A DNA stretch of 18,021 nucleotides from CAG-390 sp045636385 (GCA_045636385.1 JAZTXK010000046.1:1-18021), one strand, 5' to 3'; shown: positions 1 through 7,645, numbered from the stretch's first letter. Made by a program: numbers and translations. Notes: generated by a model not told the origin, from the letters alone.

Positions 1-41
1 AAATAATTACTGTTACCAAATACTCTATCGTGCATTAGAAA

Positions 42-71
42 AGCCACCGACAATTTTTCTTATCGGTGGCT
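42..71. terminator. Hairpin, probable terminator at the left edge
   Basis: A perfect 9-bp stem (agccaccga with tcggtggct) closes a 12-nt loop. Read on the minus strand it is followed by ttttct, and on the plus strand by tattttcattt, so it could stop transcription from either side. It may back up the tRNA terminator or end a gene lying left of the window. Bases 1-41 show no gene that can be supported. Confidence 0.4.
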
Positions 72-115
72 ATTTTCATTTCTTACTATTAAAGTTGGGA
101 TACTCAAATAAAACA

Positions 116-159
116 AATAATCCGAACGCTTCTCCAAGTAAAAGAATGTTCGGATTATT
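116..159 (-). terminator. Terminator hairpin downstream of tRNA-Pro
   Basis: A perfect 12-bp stem (aataatccgaac with gttcggattatt) encloses a 20-nt loop. It begins six bases past the CCA end of the minus-strand tRNA, and on that strand it is followed by a T-rich run. The position and stem suit a tRNA terminator, although the loop is long for one. The stem sequence recurs in the terminal repeat of the palindromic element at 10215-10484 (see findings). Confidence 0.55.
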
Positions 160-165
160 TTCATG

Positions 166-241
166 TGGTCGAAGTGACAGGACTCGAACCTGCAGCATCG
201 TGCTCCCAAAGCACGCGCGCTACCAATTGCGCCACACCTCG
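166..241 (-). tRNA. tRNA-Pro (anticodon TGG)
   Basis: The minus strand gives a 76-nt cloverleaf. The acceptor arms are cgaggtg and cacttcg with one G-U pair, followed by discriminator A and an encoded CCA. The T arm carries the usual ggttcgagtcc. The anticodon stem gtgc/gcac holds the loop tttggga, whose anticodon TGG reads proline codons. A sigma-A type promoter lies upstream and a hairpin follows. Confidence 0.96.
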
Positions 242-269
242 ATTTCTATTCAATTTTCCGTACCCGTAT

Positions 270-298
270 ATTATACCACGAAATCGCCCCGTTGTCTA
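270..298 (-). promoter_or_regulatory. Promoter of tRNA-Pro
   Basis: On the minus strand, TAGACA (293-298) and a perfect TATAAT (270-275) are separated by 17 nt. The expected start is near 263, about 22 nt before the mature tRNA, which fits a tRNA precursor leader. Confidence 0.8.
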
Positions 299-411
299 CA
301 TTTTTTTGTAAAATCGTGCGAAAAATTCTTCGTTTATTTTTCGGTGCGGCGGGCATTTTTGCGCCTTCTCGCAATTCACGGTTGTTGTCATCAATATTTC
401 ATAATTTTCCC

Positions 412-440
412 TTGACTTTTTCCTTAATTTATGTTATATT
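412..440 (+). promoter_or_regulatory. Promoter of the rbfA-nrnA unit
   Basis: TTGACT (412-417) is followed after 17 nt by TATATT (435-440), which is preceded by the TG of an extended -10. A leader of roughly 60 nt leads to rbfA. This gives rbfA its own promoter, separate from any nusA-infB operon. The rest of 299-504 is AT-rich and shows no gene. Confidence 0.7.
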
Positions 441-504
441 ATAATAGTAATAATATGCTCTCTTATTGGATTTTAAAATTAGTTTTATATAGAAGGAAAA
501 AATT

Positions 505-924
505 ATGGCAAATTACAGACGCGGCAGGATCAATGACGAGGTCCGCAAGGCGCTCTCGGAAATTCTCCGAGAGGTCAAGGACCCCAGAGTCAGCTCCGCC
601 TTTATCAGCATCACGGGCGCGGACGTTACGCCCGACCTCAAATTCGCAAAGATCTACTACTCTCTCCTCGGCGCGGACGGCAACGCCGAAAAGGAAAAGA
701 AGGTTGCCGACGGTCTTCGTTCGAGCAACGGCTATATCCGCCGTGCGCTTGCTCGCGCGGTTGATCTCCGTCAGACTCCCGAGCTGACCTTCGTCCTCGA
801 CCGTTCGGGCGCGAACGGCGCACACATCTCCTCCCTCCTCCACAAAGTTGAAACCGACAGCGCAGAAAGAGCCGCAAGGCTCGGCATCACCACCGACAAA
901 TCAGGCGAAGAAGGTGACGAATAA
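505..924 (+). CDS. rbfA: Ribosome-binding factor A
   Basis: RbfA binds the 30S subunit during late maturation of 16S rRNA 5'-end helices and helps cold adaptation. The 139-residue length is normal for the family. Diagnostic stretches are the N-terminal RINDEVRKALSEILREVKDPR, the strand SAFISITGADVTPDL, and LRQTPELTFVLDRS near residue 90, which together form the type II KH-like fold. The tail is acidic and probably disordered. ATG 505 follows aaggaa at a good distance. The last base of the stop codon is the first base of the nrnA start, so the two are translationally coupled. The rbfA-nrnA pair is common in Bacillota. Recognition is firm. Confidence 0.95.
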   Translation: MANYRRGRINDEVRKALSEILREVKDPRVSSAFISITGADVTPDLKFAKIYYSLLGADGNAEKEKKVADGLRSSNGYIRRALARAVDLRQTPELTFVLDRSGANGAHISSLLHKVETDSAERAARLGITTDKSGEEGDE

Positions 925-1928
925 TGCGCAATCTGACCTTCAAGGCCGCTTGCCGAAATCTCTATGAGCTTTCCAGGCGCGGCAAGCTTGCGCTCCTCGT
1001 TCACGCACGTCCCGACGGCGACTGCATCGGCTCGGCGTACGCGACAGCCGTGCTTCTTGAGGCGGTCGGATGCCGCGCGCACGTCGTTTGTGCCGATCCG
1101 CTCCCCGCGCGCCTGCGTTTCATCGCGGAGGCAGCACGGCAGGACGGCAACATAACGCTTGACACGATCCCCGAAAATTTTCTACCGGGCAACGTAACCG
1201 CGGTCGCGCTTGACATCGCGGCATCCACACAGCTCGGATGTCTTGAGGGCAAGTACGACATTGCGCTCTCCTTCGACCACCACGCGCGTTCGACCGCGTT
1301 TTGCGACCGTTATCTTTCCGCAGACGCATCCGCGACGGGCGAGATCGTATGGCGCATCGCTCGCGAATGGCTCCGAATGGGATACCTTGACTCGATCCCC
1401 GAGGGCGTCGCTCCGGCTATCTACGCGGCGATCAGCTCGGACACGGGCTGCTTCCGTTATTCGAACGTAACCCCCGCAACTCACCGCACTGCGGCACAGC
1501 TCATCGCTCTCATCCCCTCGCACGCCGACATCGACCGTCTGCTTTTCGAAACCAAGACCCCCGGCAGACTTGCTGCAGAAAAAGCGGCACTCGACCTTCT
1601 CACCTTTGCGGGCGGCGGCAAGATCGCGGTTTGCTCGATCTCGCTTGAACAGATCTCTGCTCACAACCTCGCAAGCGAGGATCTTGACGCTCTGATCGAC
1701 ATTGCAAGATCGGTAGCCGGCGTTGAGATAGCATTCTCGATCCGTGAGGAGGCGCGCGATCTTTTCCGCATTTCAGCGCGATCCAATTCGACCGCAGACG
1801 TTTCCGCACTTTGCGCCTACTTCGGCGGCGGCGGCCACGTCAAGGCGGCGGGATGCACCGTTTCGGCAAACAGCATCGAAAAGGCGCGCGAGCTGATAAT
1901 CGAACGAGCAGAAAAGCTGATTTCCTGA
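924..1928 (+). CDS. nrnA: DHH-family oligoribonuclease / pAp phosphatase (NrnA type)
   Basis: NrnA proteins are manganese-dependent phosphoesterases that degrade RNA oligomers of a few nucleotides and dephosphorylate 3'-phosphoadenosine 5'-phosphate in the cytoplasm. The 334-residue protein has the expected motifs in order: HARPDGD (H27, D31, D33), D97 in VALDIA, the DHH triplet at 118-120, SSDTGCFRYSN, and the C-terminal DHHA1 motif GGGGH at 301-305. All metal ligands appear intact. It starts inside the rbfA stop codon (TAATG), so it is probably translated by reinitiation. A strong terminator lies about 65 nt downstream. A c-di-NMP phosphodiesterase role (GdpP-like) is unlikely because there are no membrane, PAS or GGDEF segments. 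Confidence 0.9.
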   Translation: MRNLTFKAACRNLYELSRRGKLALLVHARPDGDCIGSAYATAVLLEAVGCRAHVVCADPLPARLRFIAEAARQDGNITLDTIPENFLPGNVTAVALDIAASTQLGCLEGKYDIALSFDHHARSTAFCDRYLSADASATGEIVWRIAREWLRMGYLDSIPEGVAPAIYAAISSDTGCFRYSNVTPATHRTAAQLIALIPSHADIDRLLFETKTPGRLAAEKAALDLLTFAGGGKIAVCSISLEQISAHNLASEDLDALIDIARSVAGVEIAFSIREEARDLFRISARSNSTADVSALCAYFGGGGHVKAAGCTVSANSIEKARELIIERAEKLIS

Positions 1929-1994
1929 AAACGAAAAATCGAGTTGTTATAAGCCGTTTTTACTTATCAATCGTTCCGATTTTGGAATTATTTT

Positions 1995-2036
1995 GGTATT
2001 CGCATCAACACGCGTGGTGCGAATACCTTATTTTTT
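1995..2036 (+). terminator. Intrinsic terminator after nrnA
   Basis: A stem of 13 pairs (ggtattcgcatca with tggtgcgaatacc, one G-T pair) closes a 7-nt loop and is followed by ttattttttcc. It ends the rbfA-nrnA transcript about 30 nt before the recA -35 box. Confidence 0.85.
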
Positions 2037-2067
2037 CCATTTTCGGAATTTTTCTTTCCAAAAGTAC

Positions 2068-2096
2068 TTGACAAACGGCTTCTTTGGATGTATAAT
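2068..2096 (+). promoter_or_regulatory. Promoter of the recA operon
   Basis: Consensus TTGACA (2068-2073) and TATAAT (2091-2096) are separated by exactly 17 nt. The leader to recA is about 40 nt. No Gram-positive LexA box (GAAC, four bases, GTTC) is visible between 1929 and 2141. Confidence 0.9.
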
Positions 2097-2141
2097 ATAA
2101 TAAAATAATTCCAAATTTCGTTTTATAAGAGGTAAATAAAA

Positions 2142-3239
2142 ATGGCAACTAAGAAGAATGCTGCGGCAATGCCCGCTGACGGCGACGCAAAAAAGAAGGC
2201 TCTGCAGACTGCTATCTCGCAGATCGAGCGTGATTTCGGTGCGGGCGCGGTAATGCGTCTCGGCGAAAACGCGCACATGGAGGTTCAGGCTGTTCACACA
2301 GGCTCGATCTCGCTCGATATGGCGCTCGGAATCGGCGGACTCCCCAAGGGACGAATCGTTGAGATCTACGGTCCCGAGTCTTCGGGTAAAACCACCGTCG
2401 CGCTTCACGTTGTAGCCGAGGTTCAGAAGACGGGCGGCGAGGCTGCCTTTATCGACGCGGAGCACGCGCTCGATCCCGACTACGCGAAGGCACTCGGCGT
2501 TGATATCGACAATCTTCTCGTTTCTCAGCCCGACTGCGGTGAGGACGCGCTTGAGATCACCGAATCGCTCGTTCGTTCGGGCGCGGTTGACATCGTAGTT
2601 ATCGACTCGGTTGCGGCACTCGTTCCGCGCCAGGAGCTTGAGGGCGATATGGGCTCCTCGCAGGTCGGCGTTCAGGCAAGACTTATGTCGCAGGCTATGC
2701 GTAAGCTCTCGGCGGCTATCTCGAAGTCGAACTGCCTTGTAATCTTCATCAACCAGCTCCGTGAAAAGGTCGGAGTTATGTACGGCAACCCCGAGGTCAC
2801 CACGGGCGGACGCGCGCTCAAGTTCTACGCGTCTGTCAGAATCGACGTTCGCAAGTCAGAGCAGCTCAAGAACGGCAACGATATTTACGGCAACCGCGTA
2901 AAGTGCAAAGTCGTAAAGAATAAGGTCGCGCCTCCCTTCCGCAGCGCGGAATTCGATATTCTCTACGGAAAGGGCATTTCACGCGCGAGCGAGCTCGTTG
3001 ATATGGGCGTAACCCTTGAGGTAATTCAGAAGAGCGGATCGTGGTTCTCTTACAACGGCGAACGCATCGGTCAGGGACGCGAAAACGCGAGAAAGACCAT
3101 TGAGGCGGATCCCGCGCTCTTTGCAGAGATCGAAGCAAAGATCCGTTCACTCGCAGACAAGCTTTCGGACGAAGACGGAGGCGATTTCGAGCTTGACGAC
3201 GACGATCTCGATATCGACCTTCTCGGCGATCTTGAATGA
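2142..3239 (+). CDS. recA: Recombinase RecA
   Basis: RecA forms ATP-dependent filaments on single-stranded DNA, catalyses strand exchange and, in many bacteria, activates LexA self-cleavage. The 365-residue protein has Walker A GPESSGKTT (77-85), the DAEHALD region with the catalytic glutamate, loop 1 (VPRQELEGDMGSSQVG), the FINQLREKVGVMYGNPE segment with loop 2 after it, and a very acidic tail (DEDGGDFELDDDDLDIDLL) that in RecA proteins tempers DNA binding. ATG 2142 follows aagaggt at normal spacing. The stop overlaps the recX start (ATGA), which implies coupled translation with its modulator. No inteins or breaks are seen. Confidence 0.98.
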   Translation: MATKKNAAAMPADGDAKKKALQTAISQIERDFGAGAVMRLGENAHMEVQAVHTGSISLDMALGIGGLPKGRIVEIYGPESSGKTTVALHVVAEVQKTGGEAAFIDAEHALDPDYAKALGVDIDNLLVSQPDCGEDALEITESLVRSGAVDIVVIDSVAALVPRQELEGDMGSSQVGVQARLMSQAMRKLSAAISKSNCLVIFINQLREKVGVMYGNPEVTTGGRALKFYASVRIDVRKSEQLKNGNDIYGNRVKCKVVKNKVAPPFRSAEFDILYGKGISRASELVDMGVTLEVIQKSGSWFSYNGERIGQGRENARKTIEADPALFAEIEAKIRSLADKLSDEDGGDFELDDDDLDIDLLGDLE

Positions 3240-3862
3240 TTAAAATAACCTCACTCCGAGCCTCGGATGGGGGCGGAGCATACCGAATTGACGTAAAGCG
3301 CGAGGATGCGGTGAAGGCGGAAAGCTTCTACATCCTCGCGGCACATCAGCGCGAATATGAATTTGCCAAGGGCGAGTATCCCGACGGAGCATACGACGTA
3401 TTAAAAAAGCTTGACGGTATCTGCCGCGGCGTTAAGTCGGGCAGACGGATACTCGGTTACGGCGCAAATTCGCGCTCGGCGTTGCGAATGAAGCTGATCG
3501 GCAAGGGCATCACGCCCGAAAACGCCGACGAGGCAGTCGAGATACTTATAGACGAATCCGGCTTATCCGAATCGAGCGACGCGCAAAGGCTTTGCGAGCT
3601 TCAGATCGCTAAAAATGTCGGCGCGCGGCGGATCCTATCCTATCTGCGCGGCAGGGGATACGGCGACGATGCGCTTGACGAGGTCAAGGAGTATCTCGCG
3701 GAGATCGACTTCGTTCCGATATGTCGGCGTGCTATAGATAAAAAATACGGTGGCATCCCCGCCGACATTGACATAAGAAAAAAATGCATTGATTATCTGT
3801 TGCGCCAAGGCTTTTCCTACAACGAGATCAAAAAGGCTTTTGACGCGAATTACGGTGAATAA
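3236..3862 (+). CDS. recX: RecX, regulator of RecA
   Basis: RecX binds the groove of RecA filaments and limits or remodels them. The 208-residue protein starts with a short beta-rich segment and then shows the RecX three-helix repeats, for example SRSALRMKLIGKGITPENADEAVEIL (about 80-105), ARRILSYLRGRGYGDDALDEV (about 131-150) and KKCIDYLLRQGFSYNEIKKAFD at the end. Its start codon overlaps the recA stop by four bases, and recG begins two bases after its own stop. Sequence conservation is low in this family, so the call rests on repeat pattern, size and linkage to recA. Confidence 0.9.
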   Translation: MIKITSLRASDGGGAYRIDVKREDAVKAESFYILAAHQREYEFAKGEYPDGAYDVLKKLDGICRGVKSGRRILGYGANSRSALRMKLIGKGITPENADEAVEILIDESGLSESSDAQRLCELQIAKNVGARRILSYLRGRGYGDDALDEVKEYLAEIDFVPICRRAIDKKYGGIPADIDIRKKCIDYLLRQGFSYNEIKKAFDANYGE

Positions 3863-3864
3863 TT

Positions 3865-6015
3865 ATGCCTAAAATTACAAAAGCGGGAGCAGTGACGCTT
3901 TCCTCTCCCGTCACCGTTCTCAACGGTGTCGGACCCGCGAAGGCGGCATCTTATGCAAAAGCAGGCATCGAAACGCTCGAGGATCTGCTTTTGCACGTCC
4001 CCCGCGCCTACGAAAACAGAGGAGACATCCGTCTGCTGTCCGAATCACGCACAGACGGCGGCAAGACTGCCGTCGTTCTGACCGTGGCGACAACTCCACA
4101 GATGGCTAAGCTGCGCGGAGGACTCACAATTATCAAATTCCGCGCCTTCGACGAAAGCGGAAGCGCGGAAATCGCGTTTTTCAATATGCAATTCTTGCGC
4201 CAGATCTTCACGGTAGGATCCGAGTGGCGCTTTTTCGGCGTTGTCGAGGCAACTCCCGTTCGAGGTGGAATGAAATACAAGCTCTCCTCGCCGGCTTATG
4301 AGCCCTATGCGGAGGGTGCGCTCCCCGATTTCAGCGCGGTCTATCCCCTTTCGGAGGGATTGACGCAGAAAAATCTCTTCGTTCACGTTTCCGAAGCGAT
4401 GCACCTCTGCACCTCTCTGCCCGACGTCGTTCCCGACGAGATCAGGCGCAAGCGCAGTCTTTGCACCATGCCTTACGCAATACGAAACATCCACAACCCC
4501 GAAAGCTACACGGCTCTCGCAGCGGCGAAACGCAGGTTGATCTACGACGAATTTTTCCTTTTCTCGCTCTCAATGTCGATGCAGGGAAAGAAAAAGCGAT
4601 CGAGCGACGCCTTTCCGCTAACGAAACAAAATATCTCCCCGCTCCTCTCTGCTCTGCCTTATGAGCTGACGAACGCGCAAAAGAAAGCGGTCAAGGAGAT
4701 CGCAAACGATCTGAAGTGTGAAACGCCTATGCGCCGAATGCTGATCGGCGACGTCGGATGCGGAAAGACGGTTGTTGCGGCGGCGGCGATGCTGATCGCG
4801 GTCTTGAGCGGGCGGCAAGCCGCGCTGATGGCGCCGACCGAAATACTCGCGCGTCAGCATTACGAGGATCTTTCCGAGCTTTTCGGCAAGCTCGGCATCA
4901 AATGCGAGCTTCTTATCGGCGCGACACCTCTCAAAGAAAAACGCAGAATTTACGCCGCGCTTTCGGCAGAGTATCCCGCCGCTCGAATTCCAATAGTTAT
5001 CGGAACACACGCACTTCTCTCGGAAGGAGTGCAGTTTGCGGCGCTCTCGCTTGTTGTTACCGACGAACAGCACCGTTTCGGTGTAAATCAGCGTGCCGCG
5101 CTGACCGAAAAATCCAAAGGTACACATCTGCTTTCGATGTCGGCAACGCCCATCCCGCGTTCACTCGCGCTTGTAATGTACGGCGACACCGACATTTCAC
5201 GAATCGACGAGATGCCTCCCGGCAGACAGAGGGTTGACACCTTCGTTGTTGACGAAAACTACCGCGAGCGATTGATCGCGTTTATAAGAAAAACCGTTGC
5301 CGAGGGCGGTCAGGTCTACGTCGTTTGCCCCTCGATCGAGGAATCCGAGAATCGCGACAGTTGCGAGGTTTCGCTTTACGATATCGGCGATGGCGGTATC
5401 ACGAAGCGCCCGCCTCTCAAGGCTGCGATAAAGTACGCTGACGAGCTCAGCGATGCTCTGCCCGAGTTGACGGTTGCTTTTCTTCACGGCAAGCTCAAGA
5501 GCGAGCAAAAGGACGCGATAATGACCTCGTTTGAATGCGGCGACATCAACGTGCTTGTTTCAACCACGGTAATCGAGGTCGGCGTCAACGTGCCGAACGC
5601 CTCGCTTATGATAGTTGAAAACGCCGAGCGATTCGGTCTCTCCCAGCTTCATCAGCTTCGCGGACGAGTCGGACGAGGCAAGCGAAAGTCATATTGCATT
5701 CTCGTTTCCGACGATTCCTCGGAAACCGCGCGCAAGAGGCTTACCGTTATGAAGGACAATTACGACGGCTTCTCGATCGCGGAGGCAGACCTTGCGGCGC
5801 GCGGCCCCGGCGATTTTCTCGCTTCGAACTCGAACGAGATCAGGCAAAGCGGCGGCTTGAAATTCAAATTTGCCGACCTTTGCGGCGACGCCTCGATCCT
5901 TGCACACGCGACCGAGGATGCCAATTCAATTTTAACGCAATCCCCCACTCTCGAAGAACATCCCGCACTTTTGGGGGCTATCTCAAAGCTCGGTGCGGGC
6001 AAAAATACAGATTAA
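3865..6015 (+). CDS. recG: ATP-dependent DNA helicase RecG
   Basis: RecG remodels stalled replication forks and Holliday junctions. The 716-residue protein has the wedge/OB-fold domain at about 1-220, including the helix-hairpin-helix-like LNGVGPAKAASYAKAGIETLEDLL. The superfamily 2 motor follows, with Walker A GDVGCGKT (295-302), DEQH box (400-403), motif III SATPIPRSLAL, and the C-terminal motifs FLHGKLKSEQKD, STTVIEVGVNVPNA and QLHQLRGRVGRG. The end has the RecG-type LAARGPGDFLASNSNEIRQSG signature. It follows recX by two bases and precedes the amidase by 12 bases. Its presence in the recA-recX operon groups filament formation and fork repair under one promoter. Confidence 0.96.
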   Translation: MPKITKAGAVTLSSPVTVLNGVGPAKAASYAKAGIETLEDLLLHVPRAYENRGDIRLLSESRTDGGKTAVVLTVATTPQMAKLRGGLTIIKFRAFDESGSAEIAFFNMQFLRQIFTVGSEWRFFGVVEATPVRGGMKYKLSSPAYEPYAEGALPDFSAVYPLSEGLTQKNLFVHVSEAMHLCTSLPDVVPDEIRRKRSLCTMPYAIRNIHNPESYTALAAAKRRLIYDEFFLFSLSMSMQGKKKRSSDAFPLTKQNISPLLSALPYELTNAQKKAVKEIANDLKCETPMRRMLIGDVGCGKTVVAAAAMLIAVLSGRQAALMAPTEILARQHYEDLSELFGKLGIKCELLIGATPLKEKRRIYAALSAEYPAARIPIVIGTHALLSEGVQFAALSLVVTDEQHRFGVNQRAALTEKSKGTHLLSMSATPIPRSLALVMYGDTDISRIDEMPPGRQRVDTFVVDENYRERLIAFIRKTVAEGGQVYVVCPSIEESENRDSCEVSLYDIGDGGITKRPPLKAAIKYADELSDALPELTVAFLHGKLKSEQKDAIMTSFECGDINVLVSTTVIEVGVNVPNASLMIVENAERFGLSQLHQLRGRVGRGKRKSYCILVSDDSSETARKRLTVMKDNYDGFSIAEADLAARGPGDFLASNSNEIRQSGGLKFKFADLCGDASILAHATEDANSILTQSPTLEEHPALLGAISKLGAGKNTD

Positions 6016-6027
6016 GAGGTAAAAAAG

Positions 6028-6636
6028 ATGAATAAAAACCGCGGAATTATCGTACTCGACCCCGGACACGGACAGTTCGGCAATAAGCACACCACTCGCG
6101 ACGGATTTTACGAGGGCACACAAAACTTCATTCTCGCATCCTTCCTCAAAGCAGAGCTCGAAGCACTTGGCTTCGATATCAGAATGACCAGAAATGCGGT
6201 CGAGGAGGATATGGGACTTGTCGAGCGCGGCTCTATGGCGGGCAATCTCGGCGCAGTTATGTTCCTCTCGATCCATTCGAACGCACCCGGAGGAAATCCT
6301 GCCGATGAAAGATATTCAAAGGTTCGCGGCGCGGAGACCTTCTATTCGGTTTCCGATTGCGAGGGCAACGCCCCCATCGCGCGCGATCTGACCGACGCCG
6401 TCGTCCGCACGATGCAGACCGAAGACCGCGGCATTAAAACTCGCCGCTACCCCGATAACGAATCGGTCGACTACTACGGCGTTCTCCGCTCCGCCGCCGC
6501 ATCGGGATGCAAACGCGCATTCCTCATCGAGCACGGCTTCCACACCAACCCCGAGGATTCGGCATTCCTCCAGAATTCCGAGTGCCTCGCAAAGCTTGCT
6601 AAGGCAGAAGCTGAAGTTATTGATAAGTGGTTTTAA
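6028..6636 (+). CDS. N-acetylmuramoyl-L-alanine amidase (Amidase_3), no signal peptide
   Basis: Amidase_3 enzymes are zinc hydrolases that cut the bond between muramic acid and the stem peptide. The 202 residues are essentially only the catalytic domain. DPGHG carries zinc ligand H14, E29 lies in FYEGTQNF, LSIHSNA carries ligand H83, and LIEHGFHTN carries the catalytic glutamate E168. The set of key residues is complete. There is no signal peptide, transmembrane helix or SH3/SPOR binding domain, so export would need lysis, a holin or an unconventional route. Leaderless relatives include mother-cell spore amidases and phage endolysins. ATG 6028 follows agaggt, 12 nt after the recG stop, so it should be the last gene of the recA operon. 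The enzymatic class is firm; the biological role is open. Confidence 0.88.
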   Translation: MNKNRGIIVLDPGHGQFGNKHTTRDGFYEGTQNFILASFLKAELEALGFDIRMTRNAVEEDMGLVERGSMAGNLGAVMFLSIHSNAPGGNPADERYSKVRGAETFYSVSDCEGNAPIARDLTDAVVRTMQTEDRGIKTRRYPDNESVDYYGVLRSAAASGCKRAFLIEHGFHTNPEDSAFLQNSECLAKLAKAEAEVIDKWF

Positions 6637-6641
6637 CTAAA

Positions 6642-6674
6642 AAAGCTCTCGCAACTAAGCGAGAGCTTTCATTT
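6642..6674. terminator. Bidirectional terminator between the recA operon and trxB
   Basis: A perfect 11-bp stem (aaagctctcgc with gcgagagcttt) closes a 6-nt loop. On the plus strand it is followed by catttttat, and on the minus strand by a run of T. It sits between two converging transcripts, so it probably ends both. Confidence 0.88.
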
Positions 6675-7592
6675 TTATAAAGAATCAACGTACTTGCAAG
6701 CCGCAAGAGCCGCGCACGCTCCGTCGGAAGTTGCGGTTGAGATCTGGCGGATAGACTTTTTACGGCAATCGCCTGCCGCGAAAACTCCAGCGCATCCCAT
6801 ATCGCCGTCATCGCTTGCAATGAGGTAGCCATAGGGATCGATGGGCGCGATATCCTTGAAGATCTCGGTTGCGGGTGCCATACCGACGGCAAGGAAGATG
6901 CCATCGATCTTCATCTTGGTAAGATCGCCGCTTTCGGTATTCTTGACGATGATACCGGTAAGCTCGCCGCCCTCGGAAACGTACTCCTCAACGACGGTGT
7001 TATAGATTATTTCAACGTTCTCCATCGACTTGAGCTCCGCAGCGGTGCTCGCCTCGCAGGTCAGGTCGGGGAGATTCTGCACGATGGTCAGCTTCTTGAC
7101 CACCTTTGCGAGCAGGAGTGCTTCAACCGCCGCGCTGTTGCCGCCGCCGATGACCGCTACCTCTCCGCCCGTGTAGAACGCGCCGTCGCAAACGGCACAG
7201 AATGAGATACCGTGTCCGACAAGTTCTTCCTCACCCTCAAGACCGAGGCGGCGGTGGTGCGAGCCGACTGCGATTATCACGCTCTTTGCCTCAAAATCTC
7301 CGTCGGGAGTCGAGAGTGTATAATATTTTTCTTCCTCGTTGAAGCTGATCGCCGTAACCTCCGCGCATTCGATCTCCGCGCCGAGTCCGAGCGCCTGCTC
7401 GACCATCTTATCGGCAAGCTCGTTGCCCGAAATTTCGCAGAAACCGGGATAATTCTCGATCTTCGGCGAGAATGTCATCTGTCCGCCAAAGGTGGATTTT
7501 TCGATAACGGTTACGCTCTTGCCCGCGCGGACTGCGTAGATCGCCGCGGTAAGTCCCGCAGGACCCGCTCCGATTATAATAATATCTTTCAT
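6675..7592 (-). CDS. trxB: Thioredoxin-reductase-like flavoprotein, atypical pyridine-nucleotide site
   Basis: Low-molecular-weight thioredoxin reductases pass electrons through FAD to a CxxC disulfide and then to a redoxin. The 305 residues show the FAD Rossmann motif GAGPAG (8-13), the redox pair CAVC (132-135) followed by DG, a second dinucleotide motif GGGNSA (149-154) and the C-terminal FAD motif GVFAAGD (269-275). Where E. coli TrxB has HRRDGFR, whose arginines hold the NADPH 2'-phosphate, this protein reads QNLPDLT (172-178). It may therefore use NADH, or a donor such as ferredoxin. The start follows agaggaaa. It lies 53 nt after nrdD on the same strand with no promoter seen between, which suggests that it serves the redoxin domain fused to NrdD. 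Confidence 0.88.
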   Translation of the reverse strand: MKDIIIIGAGPAGLTAAIYAVRAGKSVTVIEKSTFGGQMTFSPKIENYPGFCEISGNELADKMVEQALGLGAEIECAEVTAISFNEEEKYYTLSTPDGDFEAKSVIIAVGSHHRRLGLEGEEELVGHGISFCAVCDGAFYTGGEVAVIGGGNSAAVEALLLAKVVKKLTIVQNLPDLTCEASTAAELKSMENVEIIYNTVVEEYVSEGGELTGIIVKNTESGDLTKMKIDGIFLAVGMAPATEIFKDIAPIDPYGYLIASDDGDMGCAGVFAAGDCRKKSIRQISTATSDGACAALAACKYVDSL

Positions 7593-7610
7593 AATTTTCC
7601 TCTTAATGAA

Positions 7611-7634
7611 GATCGGCTGCCGAGGCAGCCGATC
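7611..7634 (-). other. Hairpin between nrdD and trxB
   Basis: A perfect 10-bp GC-rich stem (gatcggctgc with gcagccgatc) closes the loop cgag. On the transcribed strand it is followed by ttcattaagagg, which includes the trxB ribosome binding site and is a poor T tract. It could act as a weak terminator or as an mRNA stabiliser that sets the ratio of nrdD to trxB. Confidence 0.5.
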
Positions 7635-7645
7635 ATTATTTTAAC

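Larger units (their letters stand above)
1981..2115. repeat. Interlocked inverted repeats around the recA promoter
   Basis: A 14-nt arm at 1981-1994 (tttggaattatttt) is the exact reverse complement of 2102-2115. A second pair, 1951-1959 and 2073-2081 (aagccgttt), interlocks with the first rather than nesting inside it. The arms bracket the nrnA terminator and the recA promoter. The region is AT-rich, so chance is not excluded and no function is known. Confidence 0.35.

Noticed and set aside
3..38. A 12-codon tail ending in TAG that could be the 3' end of a gene left of the window
   Set aside because: It is too short to recognise and has no supporting composition; only the terminator-like hairpin after it is suggestive.
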